Shown here: positions 34,351 to 45,665 of the stretch, piece after piece
How positions within the stretch are numbered: the first letter of the stretch is position 1
Layout: every line of letters begins with the position of its first letter
Notes under the pieces: model-generated
The model's database searches: none
The model's input: only the letters and a program-made list of their open reading frames with translations
What the model was told of the DNA's origin: nothing
DNA from: Cyanophora paradoxa
Lineage: Eukaryota; Glaucocystophyceae; Cyanophorales; Cyanophoraceae
NCBI GenBank assembly: GCA_004431415.1
Contig: QPMI01000638.1
Location: 62,001-126,000 of the forward strand
Reading direction: 5' to 3'
DNA: 64,000 nt
Program-made: the position numbers and the translations under genes

Positions 34351-35752
34351 ATGGTCGAGGGCGGCGGGTTCGGTCTCTCAGTCGCTCAACCGGGACCCAG
34401 CCAGAGCGGCAGCGTCTTAGAACCGCTCGACCCGGAATCGGAGGCGAAGCTGATTCCGTTGCTTTCTAACATCCTTGAACGCATCATAGCAAGGAACGAC
34501 AAGGTGCCCCGCCCACCAGCCGCTCGCCGCGCGCGGCCGGTTGACACCACGGTCTCGGTCCGTTGGCGGGCGTGGCGGCGGGTGTGCGCAGCTTGCAGTT
34601 CATACGAAGCTTACAGCGTTCCATGCCAAATTCACCCCCAACATCGGCGTCCAGGTGAGGATCATCTCGGGCGGCTAGCAATCCGCGTGGCTGCGGGGCG
34701 GCTCGCTGGATAGTTTCGTGCGGTCGTAACGACTCACATATTCGCTGTCGATGTCGTGCGCAGGCATATCTGGAGCGTATCGCGAAATATGCATCATGCA
34801 GTTCGGCTTGCTTCATTATGGCGCTTATCTACATCGATCGAATCATGCAACGAGAGAAAACGTTCATTATAACGAGCCTCAACGTGCACAGGCTAATTGT
34901 GACCGCTGTGAGTCACATGTGCCGCCCCTTCTTGCGCAGCGTCCTGATTGTGCGCTTTGCAGGTGATGGTTGCGGCAAAGTTCATGGACGATCTATATTA
35001 CAATAACAACTATTGTAAGTCCTGGATCGGAACCTGTCTTTCGTTTTGGCTAGCGTGCGGATCTTGGGGCCTTGGCCGGTCTCTGCTGGCGACCTGCGCA
35101 GCATAGCAAAGGATACGTGCCGATTCTTTTCTCACCTTCTTGATCGACGCAGGGAGCAAGATCGGTGGCGTTTCCTGCGCCGAATTGAACTCCTTGGAAC
35201 TAGATTTCCTTTTTATGGTTGATTTTGAATTAAACGTCCAGCCGGAGGTTCGGGATTCCCTGAGCATTTATTTGGTCGCCCTTGTCTAAGCAATGTTTCG
35301 TGCAGGTCTTCCGGGAATATGTCCGGTGAGCTGCGCATCGGCGGGGTGTGTGGGGGGGCCACCAGCACACATCCGCTAGCGCCCGCAGCCATTTGCCGCC
35401 GTCAACCTCGCCCGTTGCATCCGCTATTGTCTTGCGGAGTGAAAGCGCGTTACCAGTGGTTTCCGCCAGCTTCACTATCTGTCAAATCTCCTACCTGTTG
35501 CACGGCCAACTAGCCCCTCTTCACGGAATATCATTCTGCGCTTTGCCGCCCCCACCTGCTGTGTCGCTTCCGTCCTCATCGTACGAAGTCTCTGATCGCT
35601 GCTCGTCCCGCAGAGCTGTTTTCTCGGAGTCCGGAGACGGGCAAAGGCAAGGCGCCTACGCCCCATCAGGGTTGAAGCAGAACCCTGTCCTCGGCTACGC
35701 GGCAAGTCCAAAATCAGCGCAGAATGGCGATGATCACATGGTCTGCGCCTAG
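34351..35752 (+). CDS. PHO80/U(P)-type cyclin
   Basis: Cyclin of the Pho80-like / plant P(U) class, partner of a Pho85-type CDK in nutrient signalling or cell-cycle control. Exon 1 (34351-34503) ends [20 protein letters not shown]. Then [109 protein letters not shown] and VFREYVR. This is a complete cyclin box with the DDLYYNN hallmark of the class. After VFREYVR the sequence CCG|GTGAGC either reads TGA (stop 35327-35329) or is a strong donor that joins in frame to an exon ending at 35752 ([13 protein letters not shown]...MVCA). I favour splicing but am not certain. The start is the first ATG after microsatellite DNA. Confidence 0.82.
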
Positions 35753-36144
35753 TCTTGCGCGCCGCCATCGCTCCCTAGACCTCGTCTGGCCCCCTCCAGC
35801 GCCCTGCCCCGGCGGCAGGTCGCGGGCTGCTTTTCCTTCCGTTTTTCCCGCATTTCTGTCGTGTAGGTATGCTAGAGTTTTGTGTACGCAGGTGCCAATT
35901 CAATAACTTTAAAATGCTGCAAATCATGGGAGGATTCGCTTCTGAAATATCAATCTTCCCTAGAAGCCCATTAGCAAAGCATTTTGCTGATCATAATGAC
36001 ATATTGTTATGGTACGGATACGTGTGAACATACGTAGCTCCTAACAGTCGGGGTGGGGGATGAGAGCCTCGGAGCCGAATTCATAACGTTGTGGGAGGGC
36101 AGGGATTGGAAGAAAGAGAGGGCGGGGCAGCGGGGCACGGAGGC
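35753..36144. other. Convergent intergenic region
   Basis: Between the cyclin (+) and the DD-carboxypeptidase (-) 3' ends. The stretch 35880-36030 is notably AT-richer than its surroundings, consistent with 3' UTR or terminator DNA. No gene seen. Confidence 0.5.
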
Positions 36145-37981
36145 CTACGTCCGGGCGGCGATGGGCGGCTCGCTCTTTAGGTACCTGAAGCAGAGGCCGC
36201 TCAACGCCGGGGCGGGCGGGGGCCCTACAGAGCTCAAGGGCGCACCGCAGGCCAAACGAGAGGAGGCGCTTGTTGTCGAGGGCGCGGCCGTATTCCGTGG
36301 GGGCGCCGAGGGTCACGGAGACAAGGCGCACGCCGCCCTGCTCCGCGGAGGCGGCGAGGCAGAAGCCGGCCGCGTTCGTGAAGCCAGTCTTGATACCGTC
36401 CGCGTTCAGCGAGCGCGTGTACAGCATCGGGTTGCGATTCGTCTGCAACACTGTCAGGAGCAGAGCCTCTCGGGGGATGGAGGGGTCGGGTGCGCCTGCG
36501 TGATGCCGTTCCACGTGAAGATTCGCACGGAGCAGAGCTTGTACGTGTTCGGGTACCGGTAGATGAGGGCGCGCGCCTGCAGCCCGGTCAGCAGCGCGCG
36601 GCCTCTGGATGGGGCAGGGCGGGGCGCGCCAGGACGGCCATGTCACGGGCGGTGGTGTAGTGGTTGTCGACTGGAAGGCCGTGCACGTTGGAGAAGTGCG
36701 TCCGCCGCATCCCCTGCGGTCCCCCGCCCATCAGCATCCGAGGCATTCGGCCCCGAGGAATCAGGCGGGCGCACCAGCTTAGCGGCCTCCTGGTTCATCA
36801 TCTGCACGAAGTTTTCCTCGCTGCCGCCGATGTGCTCCGCCATTGCCACGCATGCATCGTTCGCCGAGACCTGCCGCACCTCCCCTCAGCGCCCGCCCGC
36901 CCGCTCGTCCGCCCGCCCGCCCGCAGGACGGCGCCGGCACCGCCATGATGCCGGTGAGGAGGTCCTTGACGGGGACGAGCTCGCCCAGGCCCAGGAACAT
37001 TTTCGAGCCGCCCATCGTCCAGGCCTTCTGGCTCACCTGCGCCCGCGCCTCGTCTGGGCGGCCCGGGCGGAGGGGGTGGGGGAGGGGGAGAGAGAGGGGG
37101 GGGGGGGGGAAGAGTGTGTGTGTGTGTTGGGGAGGGGGGGGGGGAGGAGGAAGGGTGCGAAGGGAGGGGTGGGGGTGGGTGGAGGAGGAGGAGGGGAAGG
37201 GGGTGGGGGGAGGGGAGAGGTGGGTGGACGGATGGGCGGCGGCGGGGCGCACCGTGACGAGGTCGTTCAGCTTCAACGTGCCGTCCGCCAGCTTCGTCGA
37301 GATGACGTACGCCGTCATCATCTTCGTGAGGCTGCGGCCGCGCTGAGGCGGAGGCGGAGACCACCGAGGCGGGCGGCTGCGGCGGGGGGCACCTTGCCGG
37401 TTCCATCCGCACGTGCGGATTGATCTTTATGAGAAGCTTCCCCGTCTTACAATCCATGAGCACGATGCCGCGGCTGCGCGGCAATCAACAAGCAGGGTCA
37501 GAGCATGGGCGGGGTAGGGGCGGCGGAAGTGGAGATGGGGCAAAAGGGATGGAACTGGGACGCTTCACGGGGTGGGTGGGTGGGTGACGGGCATGCCATC
37601 CAATGCACACCTGGCGATAGGAACATCTGGCAAGCCGATCTTGCCGCGTGTCATAGTTAGGGCGCGCGCGGAGCACTGGTCACGCAGCGACAGCCGAACC
37701 TCGAGCTCTTTCTCCATCGCTGGAATTGCCGTCGCCGCGGCACCGCCTGCACGCCACCTGCTTCCGTTGTTCCGGTTCTTTGCGAAGGGCCCGATAAATG
37801 CGGCGCGCTGGAGGGGGCGTGGGATCAGACGCAGGACGGGCGCAGCGCTGCTTCTGCACAAAACGGAGTCGATGCACCTCCAGCGCAGCTCCACTGCTCC
37901 CAGAAGCGGCGCATGCTGTTCGCAGGGAGCGGTGAGCAGACTCCTGCAACCGATCGATAACGGGGTCCCCCGAAGGCGCAC
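36145..37981 (-). CDS. D-alanyl-D-alanine carboxypeptidase (PBP5/DacA family)
   Basis: Serine peptidase family S11, which trims the terminal D-Ala from peptidoglycan stem peptides. Exons give SRGIVLMDCKTGKLLIKIN, VRMEPA|SLTKMMTAYVIS (active-site SxxK rebuilt across an intron), KAWTMGGSKMFLGLGE, VPVKDLLTGIMA, SANDACVAMAEHIGGSEE (SxN motif), FSNVHGLPVDNHYTTARDMA, YKLCSVRIFTWNGI, TNRNPMLYTRSLNADGIKTG (KTG motif), GGVRLVSVTLGAP and LLSFGLRYLKSEPPIAART, then stop at 36145. All three catalytic motifs are intact. The C-terminal PBP5 beta domain is absent. The N-terminal extension (e.g. AAFIGPFAKNRNNGSRW, MEKELEVRLSLRD) suggests plastid targeting; the exact start is uncertain. In a glaucophyte this fits turnover of the muroplast wall. 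One intron carries a long G/A-rich run (37075-37225 on +). Confidence 0.88.
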
Positions 37982-38700
37982 GTTCTTTTATCCGATCGCT
38001 CGCCTGCTGTGAGATGCACTGCCCCGCGGCGCTCTTCGTGGAGGCGTGCGCTGGCCGCATCGGAGCTACGCTCGACATGAGGGAGATGAGAGGGACGACC
38101 GCTCGCATGACGGAAAGCTTCGCCCGCGTGCTCGCGCTGTCAGGGCTCGGCCGCTCGAAGCGCTCTGGGTCGCCGACGGTGAACGCGAGCGGCGTGACTT
38201 GATGCGGGCGGTGCACCGTCATCTCGAGCGGAGCAAATGAACACAGGTGCCTCAGTCACTCTCTCGCGACTGTCGTTCACTCTCCGGACCGGCGCCGAGT
38301 CGTGCAGAAACGAAGAGCGCAGGCGGAGAGTGACCGGGATGTCGGGCTGGACTGGTGACATAACCGCACCAACGAAGCAGGCGCCCGCGACCTCCATCGA
38401 CTTCCCGCGAAAACCGATGTGCGTACCCCCTTCGTGTAATCCGGCGAGCGGTAGCGAGCTGTCCGGCGAGCGGTATAGATAGAAAACGTAGCGCAGCTTC
38501 CTCTCTCTTACCAGCCCGGCCAACCACGCTGGTCTTGTGCTAGCCTGGAGACTATAGACCGTAGATTGCAGTAGCGATAAGAGACCAAGGTGTAGCACAA
38601 GAGTGCTTGCAGCTGTGCGCGAGCTTTAGCGAGCTATTGAGCTCCTGATGTCCACTAATCGACGGCTGAGGATGCGTCAGCGCTGCGCCTGACAGCGGAG
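37982..38700. other. Divergent intergenic region, DD-carboxypeptidase / C2 protein
   Basis: 719 bp between start codons. It may hold a 5' exon of the carboxypeptidase, since a minus frame near 38120-38040 reads MRAVVPLISLMSSVAP, a short hydrophobic leader. Nothing else supported. Confidence 0.35.
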
Positions 38701-40308
38701 ATGCCGCCCGATATGGCTCAGAACAATGGGCCGTCGTGGTCAGCCGACAATGCTTCCATAGGGAAGCTGAAGGTCGAAGGTCGGCCTTACCAGTATCTAG
38801 CACGCATTGCGCAAATGCTTGTGCGCAGTTTGCGGGGCGCGCGAGCTGAAGAAACCAGCGCTTAGCGGTACAACACCCCGCCCCGCGCTAGACCTGTACA
38901 TGCCGGACCCTGCAGGCCTGCGCATGCGGCCTGGCAGGGGCTGGCCCGTGTTGACCCCCTCTCAGGCGTCAGCGAGATCTTCGTGCAGGTCTCAACCCCG
39001 GACGGCTTTCAGTTCCGAACACCTGCATGGAAGGAGAATGATGCAGGGGAGATCTCGTGGAACGAGGGCTTCTCTATTGAAGTCAAGGCGTCCTCAATAC
39101 AGCACTTCGAAGTTAGGGTTCTGAGTACGTCTATCAGGACGGCCGGGTGGGCAAACGTCTAACTAAAGTGACGTCTAACTTAATGACCTTGCAGGTAAAA
39201 GCTGGAACGGGGTTGTCCTGGTGCATTCTGTATAATCACTTAAACTTTTGAATTTTTTTTAAAAAATATTTTAACAACAGATTGGGCGCTGTATTGTCGA
39301 CTTTAGCAAGATGGTCACCGAAAAAAGGTGGTCGGTCGATTCGTGGCTGAGTCTGCGCTCTCGGGATTTCAAGCAGAGGTGATTTTTTTGCTGGTCTCTG
39401 CGCTCTCCAGATCGGGCCAGACCCCTCGCGAGCAGCGGCCAAGTGCGGCTGAAGGTGATGTACGAGAGGCACTCCCAGCAAGTGGCGGCCGAGCGTGAGC
39501 GGGACAGGGGGCGCCCGTCTGTGTGAGGCCTCCTTACCATGCTTCCCGCGGTGTGCGCGCGCTCGTGCTGATGGTATGCAGCGCGGACACTGACGGCAAC
39601 GGAGATGCGGACGGGGGCGGGGAGGGCAATAGTAGGAGGTGTTGCAGCTTTGTCATTGGCCCGCGTGTGGCCTCGACTGAGGGGAGGCCACAGGCGAAGG
39701 AAAGGGAAGCACAGGCAGGACGGAAGCGAGGAGCAGCTCCTGCCATATGGCGAGCGTAGGGTCAGCCGGCATTACGATGAGGAACGTTCCCCAATGCGGG
39801 GTGGCCGTGTCGAGGAGGAGCGGTCACCAATGCGCGGGCGGGCCACTGGGCCGGCTCCGCTAGAACGAAGCCCTGGACTCCCCCAGATGGTGAGACGCCA
39901 TCGCCCTTAGCTCTCATGGACGCACTCAGCGGCTCCACAGAACTCTCCATCCCCCCAACCGATTGGCAACGGACGCCTTCCGATGAAGCCCCGTGTCCTC
40001 CCCCCAATTGAGTCATCCAAATCTCTTCCCCCGGTGAGCTTCTCTGTTCGGGCGTGGCCTCACATCCTTACGGCTTTGAGCGCAGCTGTCTCCCTCCGCG
40101 GGAAGGTCGTTTGTCGACGTGGGGCCCCCTGCCCTTGCAGGCCGCCACACCCACGGTGGCCACAGCCCCTCCCCTATCCCTGAGCCGCCCGCTCGGGCCC
40201 CCTTCCAGCCTGCCCAGCTCAAGGGTGGTCTGCGTAACCCGGCAGCCCTCCCGGCCCTTTAGTGTATGGGCACTGGCACTGGCTAAACGTTGCGTGTGGT
40301 ATGCATAA
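38701..40308 (+). CDS. C2-domain protein with Pro/Arg-rich tail
   Basis: Single C2 domain, predicted to bind lipid with or without calcium. Assembled across introns: MPPDMAQNNGPSWSADN, KLKVEVCGARELKKPALSG, VSEIFVQVSTPDGFQF, WKENDAGEISWNEGFSIEV, SIQHFEVRVLSKSWNG, IGRCIVDFSKMVTEKRW, VDSWLSLRSRDFKQR, PLASSGQVRLKVMYERH. This gives the expected eight-strand order ending in the RLKVMYE strand. The tail holds two copies of an EERSPMRGGR-like motif, ERSPGLPQM, and a Pro-rich exon PIGNGRLPMKPRVLPPIE. All junctions are in phase, which supports the model. The last exon is read to 40308; a different phase would stop at 40262. No second domain is seen. It resembles small plant C2 proteins, but orthology is unclear. 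Confidence 0.72.
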
Positions 40309-41295
40309 TGGAAACTCCGCAAATCCTCAATTCTTCGAAGCTCTCTAACTGATTGTGCGGCGACGTCAATCTAGAACGACATACTGTCAACGTTAGGGGT
40401 GGGGCTTGATCAAATTTCGGCTTCAGCCAAGTCCAAGCCTGGGCTTTCGAGCTCGAGTCCAAGCCAAGCCAGCAGCCGGAGGACCTGCCCAAGGCTTGCT
40501 GGGGCGAGGCCTGGCAAGGGCTTGAGAGGGGGGGGGGGGGGGGTTTACTGAAGTCCAGCGCTAGCCCCTTTTGCCGTGCGAAATTGCGGCTATAGCTACC
40601 GTGTAAGACTTCCCCCGCTGTGCCCCTTTCCCCCCGTGTAAGACTGTGCCGCTAAGACGCGTTACCCCCCCCCCCCCCCCCCCCGGGGCCCCCCCCTCCT
40701 TCCCCCCCTTCCCGGCCCAGACTTGCCAAGTTGCAATTGCGAGCCCTTTGGATCGGAATTCCGGATCCAAGTCCAAGCCATGCGGGGCAAGGGCTTGACT
40801 TAGTGAGCAGCGAGGCGGACTTCAAGGCTTAAGATTGAGGCCTTGGCTTAATTAAGGGTTTGATCATGACCACAAGCCCCATGCCACCCTGGGCCCCGCG
40901 GCCCTATATATATAGCTAGCTATATATAGTCAATGTTCAACGGTTGACGGCCTGAGAGATGAACTTAAGCTTCGAATTCCGAATTCGAAGTTCGGAAATC
41001 TGACTCAGTGAGATAGCAACTATCAAGCTATAGATATATATATATATATACGCGATAGCTGAGAGTTGGAGAAAGAGCACTAGTGCACGTGGCCATGGTG
41101 CCTCGCCGCCGAGTCGCCGGGCCGGGGGGGCCGGGCATGCGCAGCTAGCGCGCGCTCGCCGATATCGATCCGGCCGCGGGCCGAGTTGCCGGCCTGCAGC
41201 TGACGCAGCGCGGCGCTAGCGCCCCTACCGTACCCCCACCGGTACCCCAGCGCAGCCGCCGCGGCGGCGCAGCCTAAGAACCGCAGAACTCGAGC
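40309..41295. other. Repeat-rich intergenic region
   Basis: No gene seen. Contains a run of about 16 G (40530-40546) and of about 20 C (40667-40686), two copies of GTGTAAGACT, several CAAGTCCAAGCC motifs, an (AT)n patch at 41033-41050, and many short palindromes. Confidence 0.6.
40530..40686. repeat. Opposed homopolymer pair (G run, then C run)
   Basis: About 16 consecutive G, about 120 bp of intervening sequence, then about 20 consecutive C. The tracts are complementary, so single-stranded DNA or RNA could fold back on itself here. Confidence 0.75.
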
Positions 41296-43250
41296 TTGGA
41301 GACCGCTGCAGCAGCAATTACAGCCGAGCTTTGTGCATCTCAGTGGGCGGTGTCGCAGTGCGTGACTGAGCGTCGACTAGCGGCCGCGCGAGCGGCCGCG
41401 GCATCTGCGGCTCATATGCAATCTCTCCTCGAGCTCTGCATAGCTGCTGCGGCGGATGGGATCGATCGCCGGTGTGTGTGGAGCCGCCTGCATACTCTGC
41501 CCGAGGTGCACTCGCGCCCCTCATATGCACAGCGAGCCGCACTCCTTGGCGCCCTTATAGCACCGAGAGAATGATGCGTACCTGCAGGAGCTAAAGGATG
41601 CGGTGTTTGAGCTGGTTAAGAGCAAGGGCAAGCTGAGCGACTCGAACATCTTCCTCTTCTGCGGCACTGGGCGCCGGGCGCTCAATCTCAAGGGCTGTGG
41701 AAACCTCAGACGATCTCAGCTGTCACAGGTTCGATCGTCCGCTCGCGCACTCGTTCCCGCTGCGGAGTCGCGACAGTCCCGCGTTCGTGCAGATCGCGTA
41801 CAGGTGCCCCAACCTGAAGTCGGTGCACATGTGTACTGGAGACATTGAAAGCGCGCAATCTTACGATCCTGTGCAGATCAACTTCGAGGACTGCCCCCAG
41901 ATCACGAACGGGATCGTCCAGCAGATCATTCAGTCGTGCCCAAACCTTAAGAGGTGCGCCTACGCGGCTCGGTGACCTTGTGCAGCGCTCTGACTCATGT
42001 CGCAAGCCTCAAGCTTGCCGGGTGTAACCGCGTGACCGACGCGGCATTTCAGCAAGTGCCGTTCCAGGTGATGAACGGCTGCCTGCGGCTTCAGACCGTC
42101 AATCTCTCCCGCTGCAGGTGAGCCTCTCTTCTCTCTTTGATACGATGATGCGCAACTGCAGAGCTCTTATACCGCGCTTTTGTCCAAAGTCAAATTACAG
42201 ACGTGGTCGTTGAGCACCTCGTCAAGTTCTGTCCAGAGCTGAAGCGGCTGTTTCTCGCGAACTGCAAGAACATTACAGACGCATCTGTACAACTCATCAC
42301 TTCTTGCTGCCGCGATCTCCAGGTACGGGCCTTCCGTCTTGATTCCTCCTGTCAAGCTTGACCCCTGTCACTCTGACATTGTTCAAAACAGCGGCTGGAC
42401 CTGTCTTTCTGCGACAAGATTACGGACGCCGGATTCACTGAGCTTGCAAGAGGCTGCCCGTCCCTTGCGAACCTTCATGCGAAACGCTGCCGCATTGGGG
42501 ATGCTACACTTCTGTCCATTGCTGCTGGCTGCCCCAATTTGGCATCACTGTCAGTTCGGTGGTGCCTTAACGTTACAACTGCTGGAGTGACAGTTTTGGC
42601 GGAACAGTGCCCGAAGATCGCGGATCTTGACCTCAGCAGCACGGATATCGGTGACAAGGCCCTTGCTTCGCTTGCACCCTTGCCCCTGAAGCACCTTGAT
42701 GTTTCATGGGACCCGACTCTTACTGACCATGGCGTGCTGGCTTTGCTCTCCAAGTGCACAACCCTGGAGTCTCTTGATTTATCCTTTTGCGAGAGCATAT
42801 CGGATGCCAGCGTTATGACACTCTGCCAGCGCTGCCCAAGGCTGTGGAGCTTGAAGCTGGTCAAGTGTGGTAGGATTACCGATGAATCGCTTCACAGCAT
42901 GGGCCAGTTTCTGAACCGAAGGCTGCGTGTGCTCAACCTCCGGTGGTGTCACCGTTTGACATCCAATGTCAGCACCCCCTGCAACCTTTTCTCACAAGCA
43001 CCCTCAGTGATCATCTGACTCTGTATCTCAGGGCGTTTCCAGACTCTTGCAATCTTGTAGTCAGCTAGAAACAGTCAGCCTGACCGAGTGCAACCACATT
43101 GTCAGTGGACCTTGGGTGAAGCCATTTGTGGAAATATCTCGCTGTGGGTGGGCACACAATAATTCTCTTTTTCTTGTTTCTCTGCTAATTTGGCTTCCTC
43201 AGGTATTGCCATCCTGTAGAAAGCTCAAGCGAAGGCCAAACAGGCCCTAG
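41296..43250 (+). CDS. Cysteine-containing leucine-rich repeat protein (FBXL/AMN1-like)
   Basis: Tandem cysteine-type LRRs as in F-box LRR substrate adaptors and AMN1. The first exon encodes an Ala-rich segment (ITAELCASQWAVSQCVTE, MQSLLELCIAAAADGIDR), then ELKDAVFELVKSKGKLSDSN and FCGTGRRALNLKGCGNL. LRRs follow: CPNLKSVHMCTGDI, DPVQINFEDCPQITNGIV, SLKLAGCNRVTDAAFQ, LQTVNLSRCRQITDVVVEHL, LKRLFLANCKNITDASVQLI, RLDLSFCDKITDAGFTELAR, LHAKRCRIGDATLLSI, IADLDLSSTDIGDKALASL, LESLDLSFCESISDASVM, WSLKLVKCGRITDESLHS and LRVLNLRWCHRLTSNV, with a C-terminus RKLKRRPNRP. About twelve repeats. I see no clear F-box, so the SCF role is inference. The start is the first ATG of a long open exon. Confidence 0.75.
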
Positions 43251-43459
43251 CGACAACAATTTATGAGCAACGACATTTCGCATTCCCTTTTCCCCGGGCC
43301 CCTTTCTTTGCTTTCGTTTTTTTTTTTGAGAGCAGGGGTTGATTGGCTTTGAGAAGAATATATGGGCGTAGTGTACAGGGGATGAGCATTTGGACGCGAA
43401 CTGAATCGCAACATCCGAGGCAGGAGTCCCAGGGGACGAGGCAAGGAGGGAAATCCGGT

Positions 43460-43471
43460 CTAGTTGTAAAC
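43460..43471 (-). other. RPT1: 12-nt terminal micro-exon of RPT1
   Basis: After KYM the unspliced frame would run on through unrelated sequence. Splicing ATG|GTCTGC... to GTGCAG|GTTTACAACTAG gives KYMVYN and stop, closely matching the RYMTYN end of animal RPT1. The exon holds only three codons and the stop. Confidence 0.75.
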
Positions 43472-45465
43472 CTGCACGTCCATTTGAGATGCAATACACG
43501 CTGGAGATGCAAGTCAGCAGCGCAGACCATGTACTTGGGGGTCGCGCTGAATTTCGCGTAGGCCTTGATGACCTTGTTGATTGCCTCGAGAAAGTCCTTC
43601 TCAGACACAGTCTGTGTGCAGAAACTGAGCGTGTGCTGCAAATGTGCTTCCGTTGCTACTGACCTTTTTCCGAGCTCTGATAGCAAACATTCCTGCCTCT
43701 GTGCACACACTACGGATATCCGCTCCTTGACGTGTCGATGTCAGCCGACCCATTACAGCACAGGGGTACATGATGCACCTGTTGCGTTGGGGCACAACCG
43801 CGCGAGAAGCTCATAGCGGATGTTGCGCTCACAGTTCATCGTTCTGGTGTGAATTTTGAAGATTCCCGTCCGTCCCTACAGATAACGTCAAAACAACGCA
43901 ATTGACAAGGGAGCCACCAAGGTACCTCCAAGTCAGGAAGCCCGAACTCGACCTTCCTGTCCAGACGCCCTGGCCTCAACAGGGCCGGATCTAACGTATC
44001 TGGCCTGCGCGGGAATTTGAAACCAATCGCTGAGCAGCAAAACTGCTCCACACGAACCTGTTGGTCGCCATGAGCACTTTCACGTTTCCACGAGCGTCGA
44101 ATCCATCTAGCTGGTTGACAATCTCGAGCATTGTTCGCTGGACCTCGTTGTCGCCTCCAGCGCCATCGTCAAAGCGAGCACCTGAAGATCGAGGGCGCGG
44201 AAACGATGAAAAAGAGATCAAGCAGTGGGAACTGGAAGCGAACCGCCGATGGCATCGACCTCATCGAAGAAAACTATACACGCTTTCTTCGACCGCGCCA
44301 TTTGGAACAGCTCGCGCACCATTCTCGCACCCTCGCCGACGTATCTTTTTGCGAGCATAAGAAAACGGAGCAGTCGAAAGCTGGGCTGCACGCACTTTTG
44401 AACCAGTTCACTTCCGATGACACGAATGAAGCACGCGTCCGTCCGATTGGCCACGGCACGGGCGATCAACGTCTTGCCTGTTCCGGGAGGACCGTAAAGT
44501 AGGACGCCCTTTGGGGGGTCAATTCCAAGGGCAACGAAGCGCTCGGGCTGAAACTCCGGTCAGCATAACAGGTACGCGAGCGAGGGCCCCGCGCACGTGA
44601 AGGAGAGGAAGCTCCACAACTTCACGCAGCTTCTCGATTTGCTCCTTCTGACCGCCGACGTCGTTGTATGTCACATCGGGTTTCTCTTCGACGGTCATCA
44701 TTGTCACAGTAGGATCGATTTTGGGCGGCAGCGGGATCTGGATCTGGTATTTGTTCCGGTCCACGCTGCAATACAAGGTCAGCGAAACAGCAGCATGCCG
44801 CGTGCGGTCTGAAGTGAGGTGTGGTCTTGCGGACCCGACCCGCATGCCCTCCTCGACATCGCTGGGAGCCACGCGCTCGCCGAGAGCGACCACGAACTTC
44901 GCAATCTGCTTTACATTAATGACGTATTTCGCCTCCTCGGTCCCGGGGCTGATGATCTTGGTGCAGCGCGCCACCTGTGCCCCGTAGAGTGAATTAAGCG
45001 CCGAGGCACGGGGCTTCATGTTAGGGCGCCTGCAGCGGCTGCTCTTCCTGCATCATCTGCTTGTCCGCAACCAAATCCCACTGACTGGGAGCGCACAGGC
45101 CGGTGTCAGACTCCTTGATGCCTGCGGGTCCCATTTCGCGGAGCGCATCGCGTGCGCGGTACATGCACGTGTACGCACCACACATTTCATTCACATGCTT
45201 CGAAATCTTCTTGATGTCAGCCTCGACGGTCTTGATGAGCTTCGCATACGGACCGCTCCCCTGCGCAGCGTGAGAGCGGTTCGCAGGGATTTCACCGCTT
45301 ATGCTCACGTATGTCTTCAGGAGGGCAATGTCATCTGAAATGGCAGCGCGCGGTCAGGCTGCACGTCGGCGCGTAGAACCACAGGCAGGCCTCACCGTCG
45401 TCGAGGGGCTTGATGTTGTCCTCATTCTTCTCGAGGTCCTCGAGCTTCTCCTTCGCAGACCCCAT
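43460..45465 (-). CDS. RPT1: 26S proteasome regulatory subunit RPT1 (AAA ATPase)
   Basis: One of six ATPases of the 19S base ring, unfolding ubiquitinated substrates. Exon 1 (from 45465) reads [20 protein letters not shown], then [117 protein letters not shown] (Walker A), [31 protein letters not shown] (Walker B), [37 protein letters not shown] (sensor and Arg finger), [17 protein letters not shown] and [21 protein letters not shown] and the FDDGAGGD loop identify RPT1 rather than other RPTs. A 12-nt final exon (43471-43460) adds VYN and the stop, restoring the family's terminal hydrophobic-Tyr-X tail. Confidence 0.93.
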
Positions 45466-45665
45466 CACGCCCGTCTGAAGTCGACCTTTTTCTCGGCAGC
45501 TGGGGTACAGTTGTCCCACGCGCGTCCCAGCGGGTCGCGCGAGCACAAGCAAGTTTCAGAACGTCGCGCGAGCACAGCGCGCTCACACCAGGCAAGCTCC
45601 CCGCTAGTTTTCACTCCGAAATCGACGTGCTGTTTTTGAAGTGCATCCGCCGCGCAGCGCCTTCA
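45466..45665. promoter_or_regulatory. 200-bp divergent intergenic region, RPT1 / nucleotide-sugar dehydratase
   Basis: Start codons are 200 bp apart. The direct repeat GTCGCGCGAGCACA-type element occurs twice (about 45534 and 45562). No TATA box seen. Confidence 0.35.
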
